Shown: in pieces, positions 35,613 through 44,512 of the stretch
Layout: each line of letters begins with the position of its first letter
Position numbering within the stretch: the stretch's first letter is position 1
Translations under genes and position numbers: made by a program
Notes under the pieces: model-generated
Databases searched by the model: none
What the model was told of the DNA's origin: nothing
The model's input: only the letters and a program-made list of their open reading frames with translations
Assembly (NCBI GenBank): GCA_947476695.1
Contig: CANJRD010000016.1
Location: forward strand, 1-64,000
DNA length: 64,000 bases
Reading direction: 5' to 3'
Origin: Rhodospirillaceae bacterium
GTDB lineage: Bacteria; Pseudomonadota; Alphaproteobacteria; Rhodospirillales; Rhodospirillaceae

Positions 35613-37988
35613 TTAGAACGATGCCGCGAGGGTCACGAACACCATGCGCGGTGGGATCGGGTAGGTGTTGTACGTGCCGGAGTTGGCACCGACGACGACC
35701 GTGTTCGAGCCCTTTTCGTTAGCGACGTTTGTAACGTTCAGGCGCAGGCTCGCGTCCTTCAGCCATGTCGTCATTGCGCCCAGGCGGTACTCAGCCTGGA
35801 CGCCGAGCAGGAAGTAGCTGTCGACGCTCAGGTCGTTCAGGTACGTGGCATAGCGCCTGCCGACGTAGTTGCCCTGCAGTTCGGCGGAGAACGCACCGAA
35901 GTCAGCACGGGCGACGAACTTGTTCATCCACTGCGGGACGTCCGGCACGATCTTGCCTGCGGTCGGCACGATCGCGTTGGTGGCCCCCTGCGTGTAGTTG
36001 TCCTTATAGGCCGAGCGATTGTACGAAATCGAGTCGTAGAACGAGAAGTGTTCGCCGAAGTGCAGTGTCGCTGCAAAGTCGACGCCGTCGGTCTTCACGC
36101 TCCCGACGTTCGAGAGGATCGCGGAGCCCGACACCAACGACAGAATGACCGGTGTCGACGAGATCTGTAGCAGGCGGTTCGAGAAGTCGACGTGATAGTA
36201 GCCCAACTGGCCTTCGATGCCGGTGATGAAGTTGCTGTCGAAATCGCGATGCGTGCGCAGTCCCGCTTCGTAGGTCCAAGAGGTTTCCGGCTTCGCGGTC
36301 TGCTTGAACAGATCGAACGCCGCCTGGCTGCCCAGGCTCCAGGGCGACAATCCGCCTGCGATATAGTTGATGAACTGACGCACATTCTTCTGCGCGTTCA
36401 CGAACACCTGTTCATGCTCGTTGAGGTCGTAGGTCGCGCCGATCTGCGGCAGGAAGCCGCGGTCGGTGTTGATCTTGCCGGTCGGATACAGCGTGGGGTT
36501 GGCGTTGGTCGGCAGATTGAGCTGCTGGACCAGCACTTTACCCTTGGCGCGCTGGAAGGCCGACTTGAAGCCGGCCTGCACCACCAGGTCCGACGTCACG
36601 TGCCAGGTATCTTGGAGGTGAAATTGAAGCTGGCGCGTTATGGCCTGACCCGCGTACTGGGTGAACCGCGAGTTCGTCGGCACGTCATACGGCGTCAGGT
36701 TGGTGTTTGCCGCGCTGAACGGATACCAGCGGCGATGCTGGGTGGAACTGTTGTACTCGTACCATCCACCCGCCTCGATATCGTGATTGCCGATTGTGCC
36801 CTTCAGCACGGTGGTCGCGCCGTCGCGGCGAATGGTGTACTCGGTCGTGCGTACCGCGTAGCCGCTGCCGCCGAACAACTGCTTCAGATCCTGACCGGGG
36901 AAATAGACCGAGAACAGACCCGGCAAGCCGGCTTGGTTGATCGGGCCGGCGACAATCCCGCGCCCGTCGTTCCTGTGATAGTAGCCGGTCGTCGACCACG
37001 TGAACGCGTCGCTGATGTTCCAATCGTACTTGGCATAACCCAGCCAGTCGGTGCGCTGAGCGGCGCTGTGATAGTTCGAGAAGTTGTTCCCGGCGGAGGC
37101 CGGCGGCGCGCCGGCGGTATTCAGATACGCGAGAGCGGCGGTCAAATCCGGATACAGGAACGGGCGGATGTACGGCGGGTTCGGATCCGCCGGGCCGTGC
37201 ACGATGGAGTCTTCGTTCGGTTCGACCTTGTCGTCATAGTCGAGGAAGGCTGTGAACTTGCCCTTTTCGGACTTGTGCACGAACTTCAGGTTGGCTTGCG
37301 CATCTTTCTGATGCCCGTTGAAGTCCCAGGCTTTGGCATCGTGATAGAGGCCCGAGGCCTGGATGTAGTTTTCGCCCGCGAAGGCGCCGCTCTCGAGCCG
37401 CGCGAAGGTGCGGGTGGTCTTATAGCTGCCGAGCGTTTGCTGGATCGTCGCGCCGCGGTCCTCGGACGGATCGATCGAATAGGTCTCGATCGTGCCGCCC
37501 AGGTTGCTGCCAGAAGGCGTGCCCAGGTTGCCCGCACCGGCGGACAACGACACGCGGCCGATGTTCTCGCTGATCAGCGCGCGTGACGGCGACAGGCCGT
37601 TCCAGTTACCGTACTGCTGGTCGCCCAACGGCACGCCATCCATGGTGTAGCCGAGCTGCTGCAGACTGAAGCCGTGCACGAACAGCGTCAGGTTCTGTTC
37701 GTTGTTGCCCCAGGGATCGGCGGTCTCAAAGTCGACGCCGGGCAGCATGTGGATCGCCTTCAAGGCGTTCGTGCCAGGCAGCAGACGCTGGATTTGCACC
37801 CCGCCAAGATCGACCTCGGAGTTCACCGTGCGCTTGACGGAGACGATGATCTCTTCGATCTCGTTGTCGGCGGTTTGCCTTGCTTGAGCGGTCTGCTGGC
37901 TCTCCTGCGCAACGGCGGACCCCATACCGAGAGCGGCGATGGAGCAGGTAGCTAGAAGCCAGGTCACGAATGAATTGCGGACGGACAC
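35613..37988 (-). CDS. TonB-dependent outer-membrane receptor
   Basis: 791 residues with a GTG start behind AGGGGGAT. A signal peptide (WLLATCSIAALGMGSAVAQE) precedes a possible TonB box (EEIIVSVKR), a plug domain (about 50-170, including YTMDGVPLGDQQYGNWNGLS and a GTIETYSIDPS end) and a 22-strand barrel ending in a terminal Phe (FVTLAASF). There is no N-terminal STN signalling domain. The substrate cannot be told from sequence. It sits between the inositol nucleotidyltransferase and a secreted glycerophosphodiesterase, so uptake of a phosphodiester or lipid breakdown product is one possibility. Confidence 0.9.
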   Translation of the reverse strand: MSVRNSFVTWLLATCSIAALGMGSAVAQESQQTAQARQTADNEIEEIIVSVKRTVNSEVDLGGVQIQRLLPGTNALKAIHMLPGVDFETADPWGNNEQNLTLFVHGFSLQQLGYTMDGVPLGDQQYGNWNGLSPSRALISENIGRVSLSAGAGNLGTPSGSNLGGTIETYSIDPSEDRGATIQQTLGSYKTTRTFARLESGAFAGENYIQASGLYHDAKAWDFNGHQKDAQANLKFVHKSEKGKFTAFLDYDDKVEPNEDSIVHGPADPNPPYIRPFLYPDLTAALAYLNTAGAPPASAGNNFSNYHSAAQRTDWLGYAKYDWNISDAFTWSTTGYYHRNDGRGIVAGPINQAGLPGLFSVYFPGQDLKQLFGGSGYAVRTTEYTIRRDGATTVLKGTIGNHDIEAGGWYEYNSSTQHRRWYPFSAANTNLTPYDVPTNSRFTQYAGQAITRQLQFHLQDTWHVTSDLVVQAGFKSAFQRAKGKVLVQQLNLPTNANPTLYPTGKINTDRGFLPQIGATYDLNEHEQVFVNAQKNVRQFINYIAGGLSPWSLGSQAAFDLFKQTAKPETSWTYEAGLRTHRDFDSNFITGIEGQLGYYHVDFSNRLLQISSTPVILSLVSGSAILSNVGSVKTDGVDFAATLHFGEHFSFYDSISYNRSAYKDNYTQGATNAIVPTAGKIVPDVPQWMNKFVARADFGAFSAELQGNYVGRRYATYLNDLSVDSYFLLGVQAEYRLGAMTTWLKDASLRLNVTNVANEKGSNTVVVGANSGTYNTYPIPPRMVFVTLAASF

Positions 37989-38215
37989 GAATCCCCCTTG
38001 TGGAGCTGAACTGAAGACGGCGCACAGTTGCAGCTTTCGAAGACAGGACGGTTCCCGTACGGCGGCACAAATATGAATTCGTGCGTTCTGTTGCGCGGAA
38101 GTATCAGCGAAAACAATTCACGCCGTGATCGCGTGCTTCGCTATTTTTCGCCGAAGCGTCACATCGCCGGGAATGCGGAGTGATAGCGTGCGCGAAGATC
38201 TAAAGGAGGGTTTCG

Positions 38216-39199
38216 ATGTCGCGAATGACCCGCATGGCGGTGGTGTTGTTGCCGATGCTCATCGCAGGCCCGGCGCAAGCTTTCGATATCGAAGCGCATC
38301 GCGGCGGACGCGCGTTGTTGCCGGAAAATACGCTGCCGGCTTTCGCGAACGCCTTGTCCATGGGCGTCAGCACACTCGAACTCGACCTCGGCGTGACGAA
38401 AGATCGCGTGGTAATCGTGTCGCACGAACGCGGGTTGAATCCCGATCTCGCGCGCGATACCGCCGGCGCCTATGTGCCGCCACCTGGCACGCCGTTCGTT
38501 CAGCTCAACCTCGCGGACGTGAAGCGCTACGATGTCGGTCAGATCCGGCCCGGCAGCAAGTACGCGGAAAACTTCGCGCAACAGCGGGCCGTCCCGGGTA
38601 CGCGTATCCCGACCCTGGCGGAGGTCTTTGCCCTTGTGCGCAAGTCTGGCGACAAGGCCGTGCGCCTGAACATCGAAACCAAGATTGATCCCCGCAAGCC
38701 GGATGAGACGGTTGATCCGGCGACCTTCGTGACAGTGTTGCTCGATCTTCTGCGCAAGGAGCAATTCACGGACCGTGTGATGATCCAGTCATTTGACTGG
38801 CGCACATTGCAGCTGGTGCAGAAGCAGGCGCCGGAAATCCCCACCGTCTATCTGACCCAGCAGCAGGGGCCGGAACCTAACGTCCTCGCCGCCGCGGCGA
38901 CTCCCTGGACGGCTGGCTACAATCCGGCCGATTACGGCGGCTACGTGCCGCGCACGGTCAAGGCGGCGGGCGGCAAGATCTGGTCGCCGCTCTATGTGGA
39001 CGTCACACCGGCGGCCGTTGCCGAAGCTCACAGCCTGGGCCTGACGGTCGTGCCTTGGACGACGAATGCGGAAGACGACATGGCCCGGCTCATCGATATG
39101 GGCGTGGATGGCCTGATCTCGGACCGGCCCGATCTCCTGCGCAAGGTGACACAGCAAAAGGGCGTCACCATGCCGATTCCGGCACCTGTGACGCCCTGA
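38216..39199 (+). CDS. Secreted glycerophosphodiester phosphodiesterase
   Basis: 327 residues. The ATG at 38216 follows AAGGAGG by seven bases. A signal peptide (AVVLLPMLIAGPAQA) precedes a GDPD TIM-barrel with the metal/catalytic motifs EAHRGGRALLPENTLPAF, STLELDLGVTKDRVVIVSHE and a later NIETKI strand. The barrel ends with VPWTTNAEDDMARLIDMGVDGLISDRPD, a GDPD signature. It should cleave glycerophosphodiesters to glycerol-3-phosphate and an alcohol in the periplasm. The neighbouring inositol genes make glycerophosphoinositol a reasonable candidate substrate; that is inference. Confidence 0.9.
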   Translation: MSRMTRMAVVLLPMLIAGPAQAFDIEAHRGGRALLPENTLPAFANALSMGVSTLELDLGVTKDRVVIVSHERGLNPDLARDTAGAYVPPPGTPFVQLNLADVKRYDVGQIRPGSKYAENFAQQRAVPGTRIPTLAEVFALVRKSGDKAVRLNIETKIDPRKPDETVDPATFVTVLLDLLRKEQFTDRVMIQSFDWRTLQLVQKQAPEIPTVYLTQQQGPEPNVLAAAATPWTAGYNPADYGGYVPRTVKAAGGKIWSPLYVDVTPAAVAEAHSLGLTVVPWTTNAEDDMARLIDMGVDGLISDRPDLLRKVTQQKGVTMPIPAPVTP

Positions 39200-39234
39200 T
39201 AGCGATCCCTCAGAGGGACTGGCCGTATTATCGG

Positions 39235-40548
39235 CTAGTCGTAGTATTCGTGGCCGAGGTGCGTGATCAGCTCTTCGCCCTTCATCCAGCGCAGCGTGTT
39301 CTTCAGCTTCATCGACTGAATGAACAGGTCATGCTCCGGATAGAGCTTCGGCGCGGTCATCGGCGCCTTGAAGTAGAAGCTCAGCCATTCCTGGATGCCC
39401 TTCATGCCGGCGCGCTGCGCGAGGTCGAGGAACAGCACGAGGTCGAGCACGATCGGCGCGGCCAGGATTGAGTCGCGGCACAGGAAGTCGATCTTGATCT
39501 GCATCGGGTAGTCGAGCCACCCCTTGATGTCGATGTTGTCCCAGCCTTCCTTGTTGTCGCCGCGCGGCGGGTAGTACTCGATGCGCACCTTGTGGTGCAT
39601 GTTGCCGTACAGCTGCGGGTACAGGTCCGGCTGCAGGATGTGCTCCAGCGCGCCGAGCTTAGTTTCTTCCTTGCTCTTGAACGAGCCCGGATCGTCCAGC
39701 ACTTCGCCGTCGCGGTTGCCGAGGATGTTGGTGGAGAACCAGCCTTCGACGCCCAGCATGCGCGCCTTGAACGCGGGCGCCAGCACGGTCTTCATCAGCG
39801 TCTGGCCGGTCTTGAAGTCCTTACCGGCAATGGCCACGCCTTCCTGCACGGCCAGTTTCTGGATCGCCGGGATGTCGACGGACAGGTTCGGTGAACCGTT
39901 GGCGTAAGGAACGCCGCTGGTGACGCAGGCCCAGGCGTAGAGCATCGACGGCGCGATCGCGGCGTGATTCTTCTTCATCGCCTCGACGAACTTCTCCGGC
40001 GTCTGGTGGATCGCGTTCGGCTTGATGTAGCTTTCGGTGGAACCGCACCAGCAGGCGACCATGCGGTCGACTTTGTTGGCCTTCGCGAAGTTCTTGATGT
40101 CGTCCTTCAGCTGCAGGGCGAGGTCGTACTTGGTCTTGCCCTTCTTGACGTTCGGGCCGTTGATCAGCTTCACGAACTCCGGATCGAAGGCGGCCTTCAT
40201 CGGCTTGATCTTCGACAGGAACTTTTTCGAGGCGGCCAGGTGATCCTGGCTCAGCACGCCGGCGTTCACAGCGGCCTGATAGGCGTCGTCCTTGAAGATG
40301 TCCCAACCGCCGAAGACGATGTCTTTCAGGTTGGCCAGCGGCACGAACTTGTTGATCGCGGGCGTCTTGCCCTCGGTGCGCTTACCCAGGCGGATGGTGC
40401 CGAGCTGCGTCAGCGAGCCGACGGGCACGGCCTTGCCGGTGCGGGCCAGTTCGACACCGGCCATGAAGGTGGTGGAGACGGCGCCCATGCCGGGCGTCAG
40501 CACACCGAGTTTGCCCTTGGCGGGCGCGATCTTGGTCGGGCGTTCCAT
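39235..40548 (-). CDS. myo-Inositol-1-phosphate synthase
   Basis: 437 residues from the ATG at 40548, with AGGA six bases upstream. The sequence matches the NAD-dependent inositol-1-phosphate synthase family: a Rossmann start GKLGVLTPGMGAVSTTFMAG, the VACWCGSTESYI and NGSPNLSVDIPAIQKLA segments, the catalytic core GKDFKTGQTLMKTVLAPAFK, LGVEGWFSTNILGNRDGEVL, FKSKEETK and FLCRDSILAAPIVLDLVLFL. It converts glucose-6-phosphate to inositol-1-phosphate, the substrate predicted for the nucleotidyltransferase at 34796. Upstream frame to 40749 is not protein-like and crosses a divergent promoter region, so it is left out. Confidence 0.9.
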   Translation of the reverse strand: MERPTKIAPAKGKLGVLTPGMGAVSTTFMAGVELARTGKAVPVGSLTQLGTIRLGKRTEGKTPAINKFVPLANLKDIVFGGWDIFKDDAYQAAVNAGVLSQDHLAASKKFLSKIKPMKAAFDPEFVKLINGPNVKKGKTKYDLALQLKDDIKNFAKANKVDRMVACWCGSTESYIKPNAIHQTPEKFVEAMKKNHAAIAPSMLYAWACVTSGVPYANGSPNLSVDIPAIQKLAVQEGVAIAGKDFKTGQTLMKTVLAPAFKARMLGVEGWFSTNILGNRDGEVLDDPGSFKSKEETKLGALEHILQPDLYPQLYGNMHHKVRIEYYPPRGDNKEGWDNIDIKGWLDYPMQIKIDFLCRDSILAAPIVLDLVLFLDLAQRAGMKGIQEWLSFYFKAPMTAPKLYPEHDLFIQSMKLKNTLRWMKGEELITHLGHEYYD

Positions 40549-40657
40549 AAGCGGTCCTTTCACAAAACCGTAAATATGGCGCGGTTTATGCGCGCAAAGC
40601 CGGGCCGACGGCAACTGCCTTGTATAATTTATCCCATTGAAGCAAGTATGCGGCGTC

Positions 40658-41107
40658 ATGAGCCGATACACAGCTTCACAGTTCGAGAACGACTTTCCCG
40701 ACGAGGCCGCCTGTCTTGCGGCCATCATGCGTATTCGCCACGGCGGCACGACGATCTATTGCCCCGCCTGTGTGCAGCGTTCGCGCTTCCACATGATTGC
40801 CGGGCGGCGGGCCTATGCCTGCCAGGCTTGCGGGCATCATCTTTTCCCCTGCGCGGGAACGATGTTCGCGCGCTCGCGTACACCCTTACGGACGTGGTTT
40901 CGCGCGATCTATTTGGCGACGGCCCGGCGGGAAGGCATCGGCGCGACCGCGCTTCAGCGCCAGATTGGGGTGACGTACAAGACCGCCTGGCGCATGGCAC
41001 AGTTGTTGCGCCAGATGACCGGCAGCGGCGACTATCGCGCCGTCTTGGCCGGCTTCGGTCCGCGCTTCGACGCGGCGGTCTTTGGGGCAGATTTCGACGC
41101 GGACTGA
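40658..41107 (+). CDS. IS1595-type transposase N-terminal fragment or domesticated zinc-ribbon protein
   Basis: 149 residues from the ATG at 40658 (MSRYTASQFENDFPDEAACL); a TTG at 40637 is an alternative. It has the IS1595/ISXO2 N-terminal layout: FPDEAACLAAI, a zinc ribbon with CPAC and CQAC pairs, MFARSRTPLRTWFRAIYLAT, and a helix-turn-helix-like region (LQRQIGVTYKTAWRMAQLLR). The DDE catalytic domain, which normally follows, is absent; the frame stops at 41107. I see no terminal inverted repeats. It lies between two genes of the inositol module, both on the other strand, so it is either an insertion relic or a regulator derived from one. Confidence 0.65.
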   Translation: MSRYTASQFENDFPDEAACLAAIMRIRHGGTTIYCPACVQRSRFHMIAGRRAYACQACGHHLFPCAGTMFARSRTPLRTWFRAIYLATARREGIGATALQRQIGVTYKTAWRMAQLLRQMTGSGDYRAVLAGFGPRFDAAVFGADFDAD

Positions 41108-41219
41108 ACAGCCTGAGACGCCAGGCCGAGCGCCGTGACGAAAGCCTCGCGGTGGCGCGGATTGTCGGGTGCCGGCGGCGCGGGACGCCCTACGCGCACA
41201 GGCGTCCGGCGCGTGACCA

Positions 41220-42116
41220 TCAGGCTCCCTGCGCCTGTATCCAGGCCGTGAACTCGACCGTGCGCTCGCGATTCATGCGGACCAGCATGAACAAAAGCCC
41301 GTTCAGCATGAACATCTCGAGCACGAAGTACAGCATCGGATGGCCGACGAGGCAGGCGAGGAAAATCGCGATGGTGCGGTTGTTGGCGCTCAGCCACGAC
41401 CAGCGCAGGACGGGCTTCCGATAGATTTCACGATACGTTTCCGAAATGCGCCCAGCCGCGGCCTCATCGCGGCCGGCCCATTGCAGCAGGCGTTGGCGCA
41501 AAGCGACGTCGACCGGCTGGAACGGTTCCTGCACCGCGGAATATAAGCCGGCCAGGGCGCGGAATGCCGCGAAGGGCGAGGCTTGGCCGCGGGTTTCGCG
41601 CTGCTCGGCCATGGCTTCGGCGGAGGCGAAGACTTTGCCGCCGGCCCACTGATTGTAGGCCGCGCGCTGCAGTTCAAAGGCCGCCGCCTGAATGACGTGG
41701 CTGACGCCCGCCGCGACCACCACGATCCAGACCGCGCTGCCCTCGTCGGCTGAAAGCCGTACGGCCAGCGCGACATAGACGACGATGAAGGTGACGTAGT
41801 CGCAGATCCCGTCGATGACATAGCCGCTGGCGGTGACCTTGCCGGACAACCGGGCGAGCTGGCCATCGGCGCCGTCCATGACGTGCCAGGTGACCATCAG
41901 CAAGAAGCCGAGGATGGTCATGGGCAGGGCGTCGAAGTTGTAATAGCTCAGGCCCGCCAGCACACCGGCGGCGGCGCCCGCGAGCGACACCGTGTTCGGG
42001 TGAACGTCCATCCGATGGAAGATCGGCACCAGCCATCCGCTGATCGGATGGATGATGTACCGATTGGTGAATTCTTCGATCTCGACGGTGCGTCGAACTT
42101 GCTGTGGTGTCGTCAT
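41220..42116 (-). CDS. CDP-alcohol phosphatidyltransferase, probably CDP-inositol dependent
   Basis: 298 residues from the ATG at 42116 (MTTPQQVRRTVEIEEFTNRY). The complete CDP-alcohol phosphotransferase motif DxxDGxxARx8GxxxDxxxD is present as DGADGQLAR followed by GYVIDGICD. About six transmembrane helices are visible. Sequence around the motif (HPNTVSLAGAAAGVLAGLSY, then the motif) resembles the DIPPS half of the archaeal IPCT-DIPPS fusion. With the inositol-1-phosphate synthase and cytidylyltransferase nearby, it should transfer phosphoinositol from CDP-inositol to an alcohol: inositol phosphate, diacylglycerol, ceramide or another lipid. Which acceptor is used is unknown. Confidence 0.8.
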   Translation of the reverse strand: MTTPQQVRRTVEIEEFTNRYIIHPISGWLVPIFHRMDVHPNTVSLAGAAAGVLAGLSYYNFDALPMTILGFLLMVTWHVMDGADGQLARLSGKVTASGYVIDGICDYVTFIVVYVALAVRLSADEGSAVWIVVVAAGVSHVIQAAAFELQRAAYNQWAGGKVFASAEAMAEQRETRGQASPFAAFRALAGLYSAVQEPFQPVDVALRQRLLQWAGRDEAAAGRISETYREIYRKPVLRWSWLSANNRTIAIFLACLVGHPMLYFVLEMFMLNGLLFMLVRMNRERTVEFTAWIQAQGA

Positions 42117-42262
42117 CCCCGGACCCCGAACGCTTCGACGGTAATCTGTCGGATCAGGCCCCGGATGTCTATTTAGATGTCCAATGGCGGTCCTTGCGCA
42201 ACTTCCGGGCGAGGGCCGGCTGGATGGCGCCAAGTCCCATTTGGACTTATGTTGGCGTCTCC

Positions 42263-42273
42263 GGGGGGGGGGG
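42263..42273 (+). repeat. G11 homopolymer upstream of the flippase gene
   Basis: Eleven consecutive G residues lie about 54 bases before the TTG start at 42327 in the spacer between two divergent genes. Tracts of this length slip during replication and can alter promoter spacing. They are also common sites of sequencing error. Confidence 0.7.
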
Positions 42274-42326
42274 AGAGCGCGTGAGCCTGTTCAACCAGGC
42301 CCCGCGAGTGACGCCTGTCGGGCGGA

Positions 42327-43628
42327 TTGCAACATCAGGCTTTCGGTTTGACGGCCACCGACCACCAGCAACGCGACAAGCGCGACCTCGTCCGGGGCTC
42401 GATCATGAGCATCGGCGGGTTCCTGATGCGCATGGCCAGCCGGGTGCCGTTCCTGTTCATCGCCGGCCAGCTCTACGGCACCGCCCGTTACGGGGACTAC
42501 GTGTTGGCGACGGCCCTGATCGAGTCCGCCGCGGTGCTGGGCACCTTCGGCTTCAAGCTGACGCTGTTCAAATTCCTGCACGACGAGACGCGCCAGCCGG
42601 AAGAAGTTGTCCGCCACGTCCTGGCCGTGACCCTTACTCTTGCCTTGGTGCTTGCCGTCAGCCTCTGGGCGCTGGCGTTGCCACTTGCCCGCCTGTTCGA
42701 CATGCCCGACGCCGGCCCGAAGATCGCGGTCATTGCCTGGGCGACGCCCGTCATGGTGATGAGCGACATCCTGCTGGCCGCGACCTGGGCCAAGCGCATC
42801 GTGCACTTCGAGGTGATCGCGCGCAGCCTCATCGAACCGGCGACACTCACCTGCGCCTCGTTCCTGTTCTTCAAGCACGGTTTTCCGGAGATGGGTCTGC
42901 CGGTCGCCTACCTGACCGCATTTACTTTCGCCGCCATCGCCTCGGTCTATTTCTTCTCACGCTGCTATTCGCTGGCGACGCTGTTCGGCGGCGGCTTACG
43001 TCTCGATTACATCCGGGAGCTCTTGCGCCAGTCGGCTTCGACCTCGCTGCACGATGTGATCGGTCTGCTGTTCACCAAGATCGATGTGCTGGTGGTGGGC
43101 TACTTCTTCGGCAACACCGCCGTCGGCCTCTACGGCATGGCCCAGCAATTCCTGACCGTGGTGGAGAAGATCACCTTGAGCTTCTCGCCGGTGCTGATCC
43201 CCGTGCTGACCGAAGCGCTGAAAAGCCGCGACATCCCACGCGCGCGCCATCAGCTGTTCGCGGTGGGCCGCCGCATCCTGATGATGCAGGCGCCGGTCGT
43301 CTTGCTGTTCCTCGTCGCCGGGCCGTTCCTGCTCAGCATGATCGGCCCCGGCTTTCGCGATGCCTGGGGCATCCTGATGGTGCTGACCATCGGCGCGTGG
43401 GCTAATGGCGCACTGGGACTAAGTGAATTCGCGCTGCTCAGCATTCGTCCACACGCAAATCCGCAAGCCTCGGTGCTGCGCCTCGCGCTCTACGGCGCTT
43501 TGGTAATGCCGTTCCAAGCCTTGCTTGGACCGATCGGTGTCGCACTGTCCAACATTCTTGCAACACTCGCCGCGAATTTCATGCGGACCCTCGTTTGCAG
43601 GCCTGCATTGCGGGCCATCGCCCCTTAA
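42327..43628 (+). CDS. Polysaccharide flippase (Wzx/MATE-like)
   Basis: 433 residues from a TTG at 42327; a TTG at 42348 and an ATG at 42405 are alternatives, and none has a good ribosome binding site. About 12 transmembrane helices span the protein, for example HVLAVTLTLALVLAVSLWAL and VVLLFLVAGPFLLSMIGPG. The loop DVIGLLFTKIDVLVVGYFFG followed by GLYGMAQQF is typical of the polysaccharide-export branch of the MOP superfamily. It probably flips a lipid-linked glycan to the periplasm. The other glycan genes in the window could supply its substrate. Confidence 0.8.
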   Translation: MQHQAFGLTATDHQQRDKRDLVRGSIMSIGGFLMRMASRVPFLFIAGQLYGTARYGDYVLATALIESAAVLGTFGFKLTLFKFLHDETRQPEEVVRHVLAVTLTLALVLAVSLWALALPLARLFDMPDAGPKIAVIAWATPVMVMSDILLAATWAKRIVHFEVIARSLIEPATLTCASFLFFKHGFPEMGLPVAYLTAFTFAAIASVYFFSRCYSLATLFGGGLRLDYIRELLRQSASTSLHDVIGLLFTKIDVLVVGYFFGNTAVGLYGMAQQFLTVVEKITLSFSPVLIPVLTEALKSRDIPRARHQLFAVGRRILMMQAPVVLLFLVAGPFLLSMIGPGFRDAWGILMVLTIGAWANGALGLSEFALLSIRPHANPQASVLRLALYGALVMPFQALLGPIGVALSNILATLAANFMRTLVCRPALRAIAP

Positions 43629-43706
43629 AAGGCGTCCCCCTTCCCTGGCGAACGCGCCTCGCACGACCTAAGTGCGTCGCCGAAAACATTTCGAAAGTCA
43701 GCCGCT

Positions 43707-44489
43707 ATGCTTGATGCCGAGCCTACGCTTGCTCCCGCCGCCCCTTTGCCTACGCCGACCTACATGGATGCCTGGAAACGCCGCGCCATCATGTGGTTCG
43801 GTCGCGCCGTCCGACACAGCCTCAGCGCGGTCATCGCGCGTTATTCCCTGGTCGGCGACCCGCCGATTTTCGCCAACGCGCAGTTTCCCTGGATCAAACA
43901 TCTTGAGGACAATTGGCAGGCGATCCGCGCCGAAGCCGATAGCATTACCCAGCACAAGGACGACGTGCCCGCGCTGGTCGCCATCTCGCCCGATCACAAG
44001 GGGATCTCCGACAAGAAGTGGAAATCCTTCTTCCTCTGGGGATACGGCTATCGCATCGACGAGAACTGTGCCCGCGCTCCCCAGACCGCGGCGCTTCTGG
44101 ACAAGGTGCCGGGCCTGCAATCGGCATTCTTCTCGATCATGGACCCCGGCGCGCATCTCGTTCCGCATCGCGGCGTGACCAAAGCGATCTTCACGACGCA
44201 TCTGGGATTTCGCGTGCCGCATGCCGCCGAACGCTGCTGGATGACGGTCGACGGTCAGAAGCTGACGTGGCGCGAGGGCGATGCGTTCGCCTTCGATGAC
44301 ACCTACGAACATGAGGTTCGCAACCAGACCAACGAGGATCGCGTCATCCTGCTGCTGCACGTCAAGCGCCCGGTGCGGTTCCCGGGTTCGTTGCTCGCCG
44401 ACTTCTGCCTCTGGGGTGTCCGGAAAAGCCCGTTCATCCAGGATGCGCTGAAGAACCTTGAGGATTGGAACTCGGGCGTGCGAGCCTAA
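43707..44489 (+). CDS. Aspartyl/asparaginyl beta-hydroxylase family protein (LpxO-like)
   Basis: 260 residues. The Fe(II)/2-oxoglutarate fold is marked by MDPGAHLVPHRGVTKAIFTT (first His ligand), HLGFRVP, and DDTYEHEVRNQTNEDRVIL (second His ligand and Arg for 2-oxoglutarate). An N-terminal hydrophobic/amphipathic segment suggests membrane association. Family members hydroxylate Asp/Asn in proteins (AspH) or 2-hydroxylate lipid A acyl chains (LpxO). Given adjacent envelope genes, lipid A or another lipid is the more likely target, but the sequence alone does not decide. Confidence 0.8.
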   Translation: MLDAEPTLAPAAPLPTPTYMDAWKRRAIMWFGRAVRHSLSAVIARYSLVGDPPIFANAQFPWIKHLEDNWQAIRAEADSITQHKDDVPALVAISPDHKGISDKKWKSFFLWGYGYRIDENCARAPQTAALLDKVPGLQSAFFSIMDPGAHLVPHRGVTKAIFTTHLGFRVPHAAERCWMTVDGQKLTWREGDAFAFDDTYEHEVRNQTNEDRVILLLHVKRPVRFPGSLLADFCLWGVRKSPFIQDALKNLEDWNSGVRA

Positions 44490-44512
44490 CCCCAAGCTTG
44501 GGGGAGGCCTGC

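Noticed and set aside
36192-37586. 464-codon frame opposite the TonB receptor
   Set aside because: The receptor frame has signal peptide, plug and terminal Phe; the opposite frame has no start signal and no recognisable domain.
40549-40749. N-terminal extension of inositol-1-phosphate synthase
   Set aside because: It lacks family similarity and crosses the spacer to a divergent gene; the ATG at 40548 has a good ribosome binding site.
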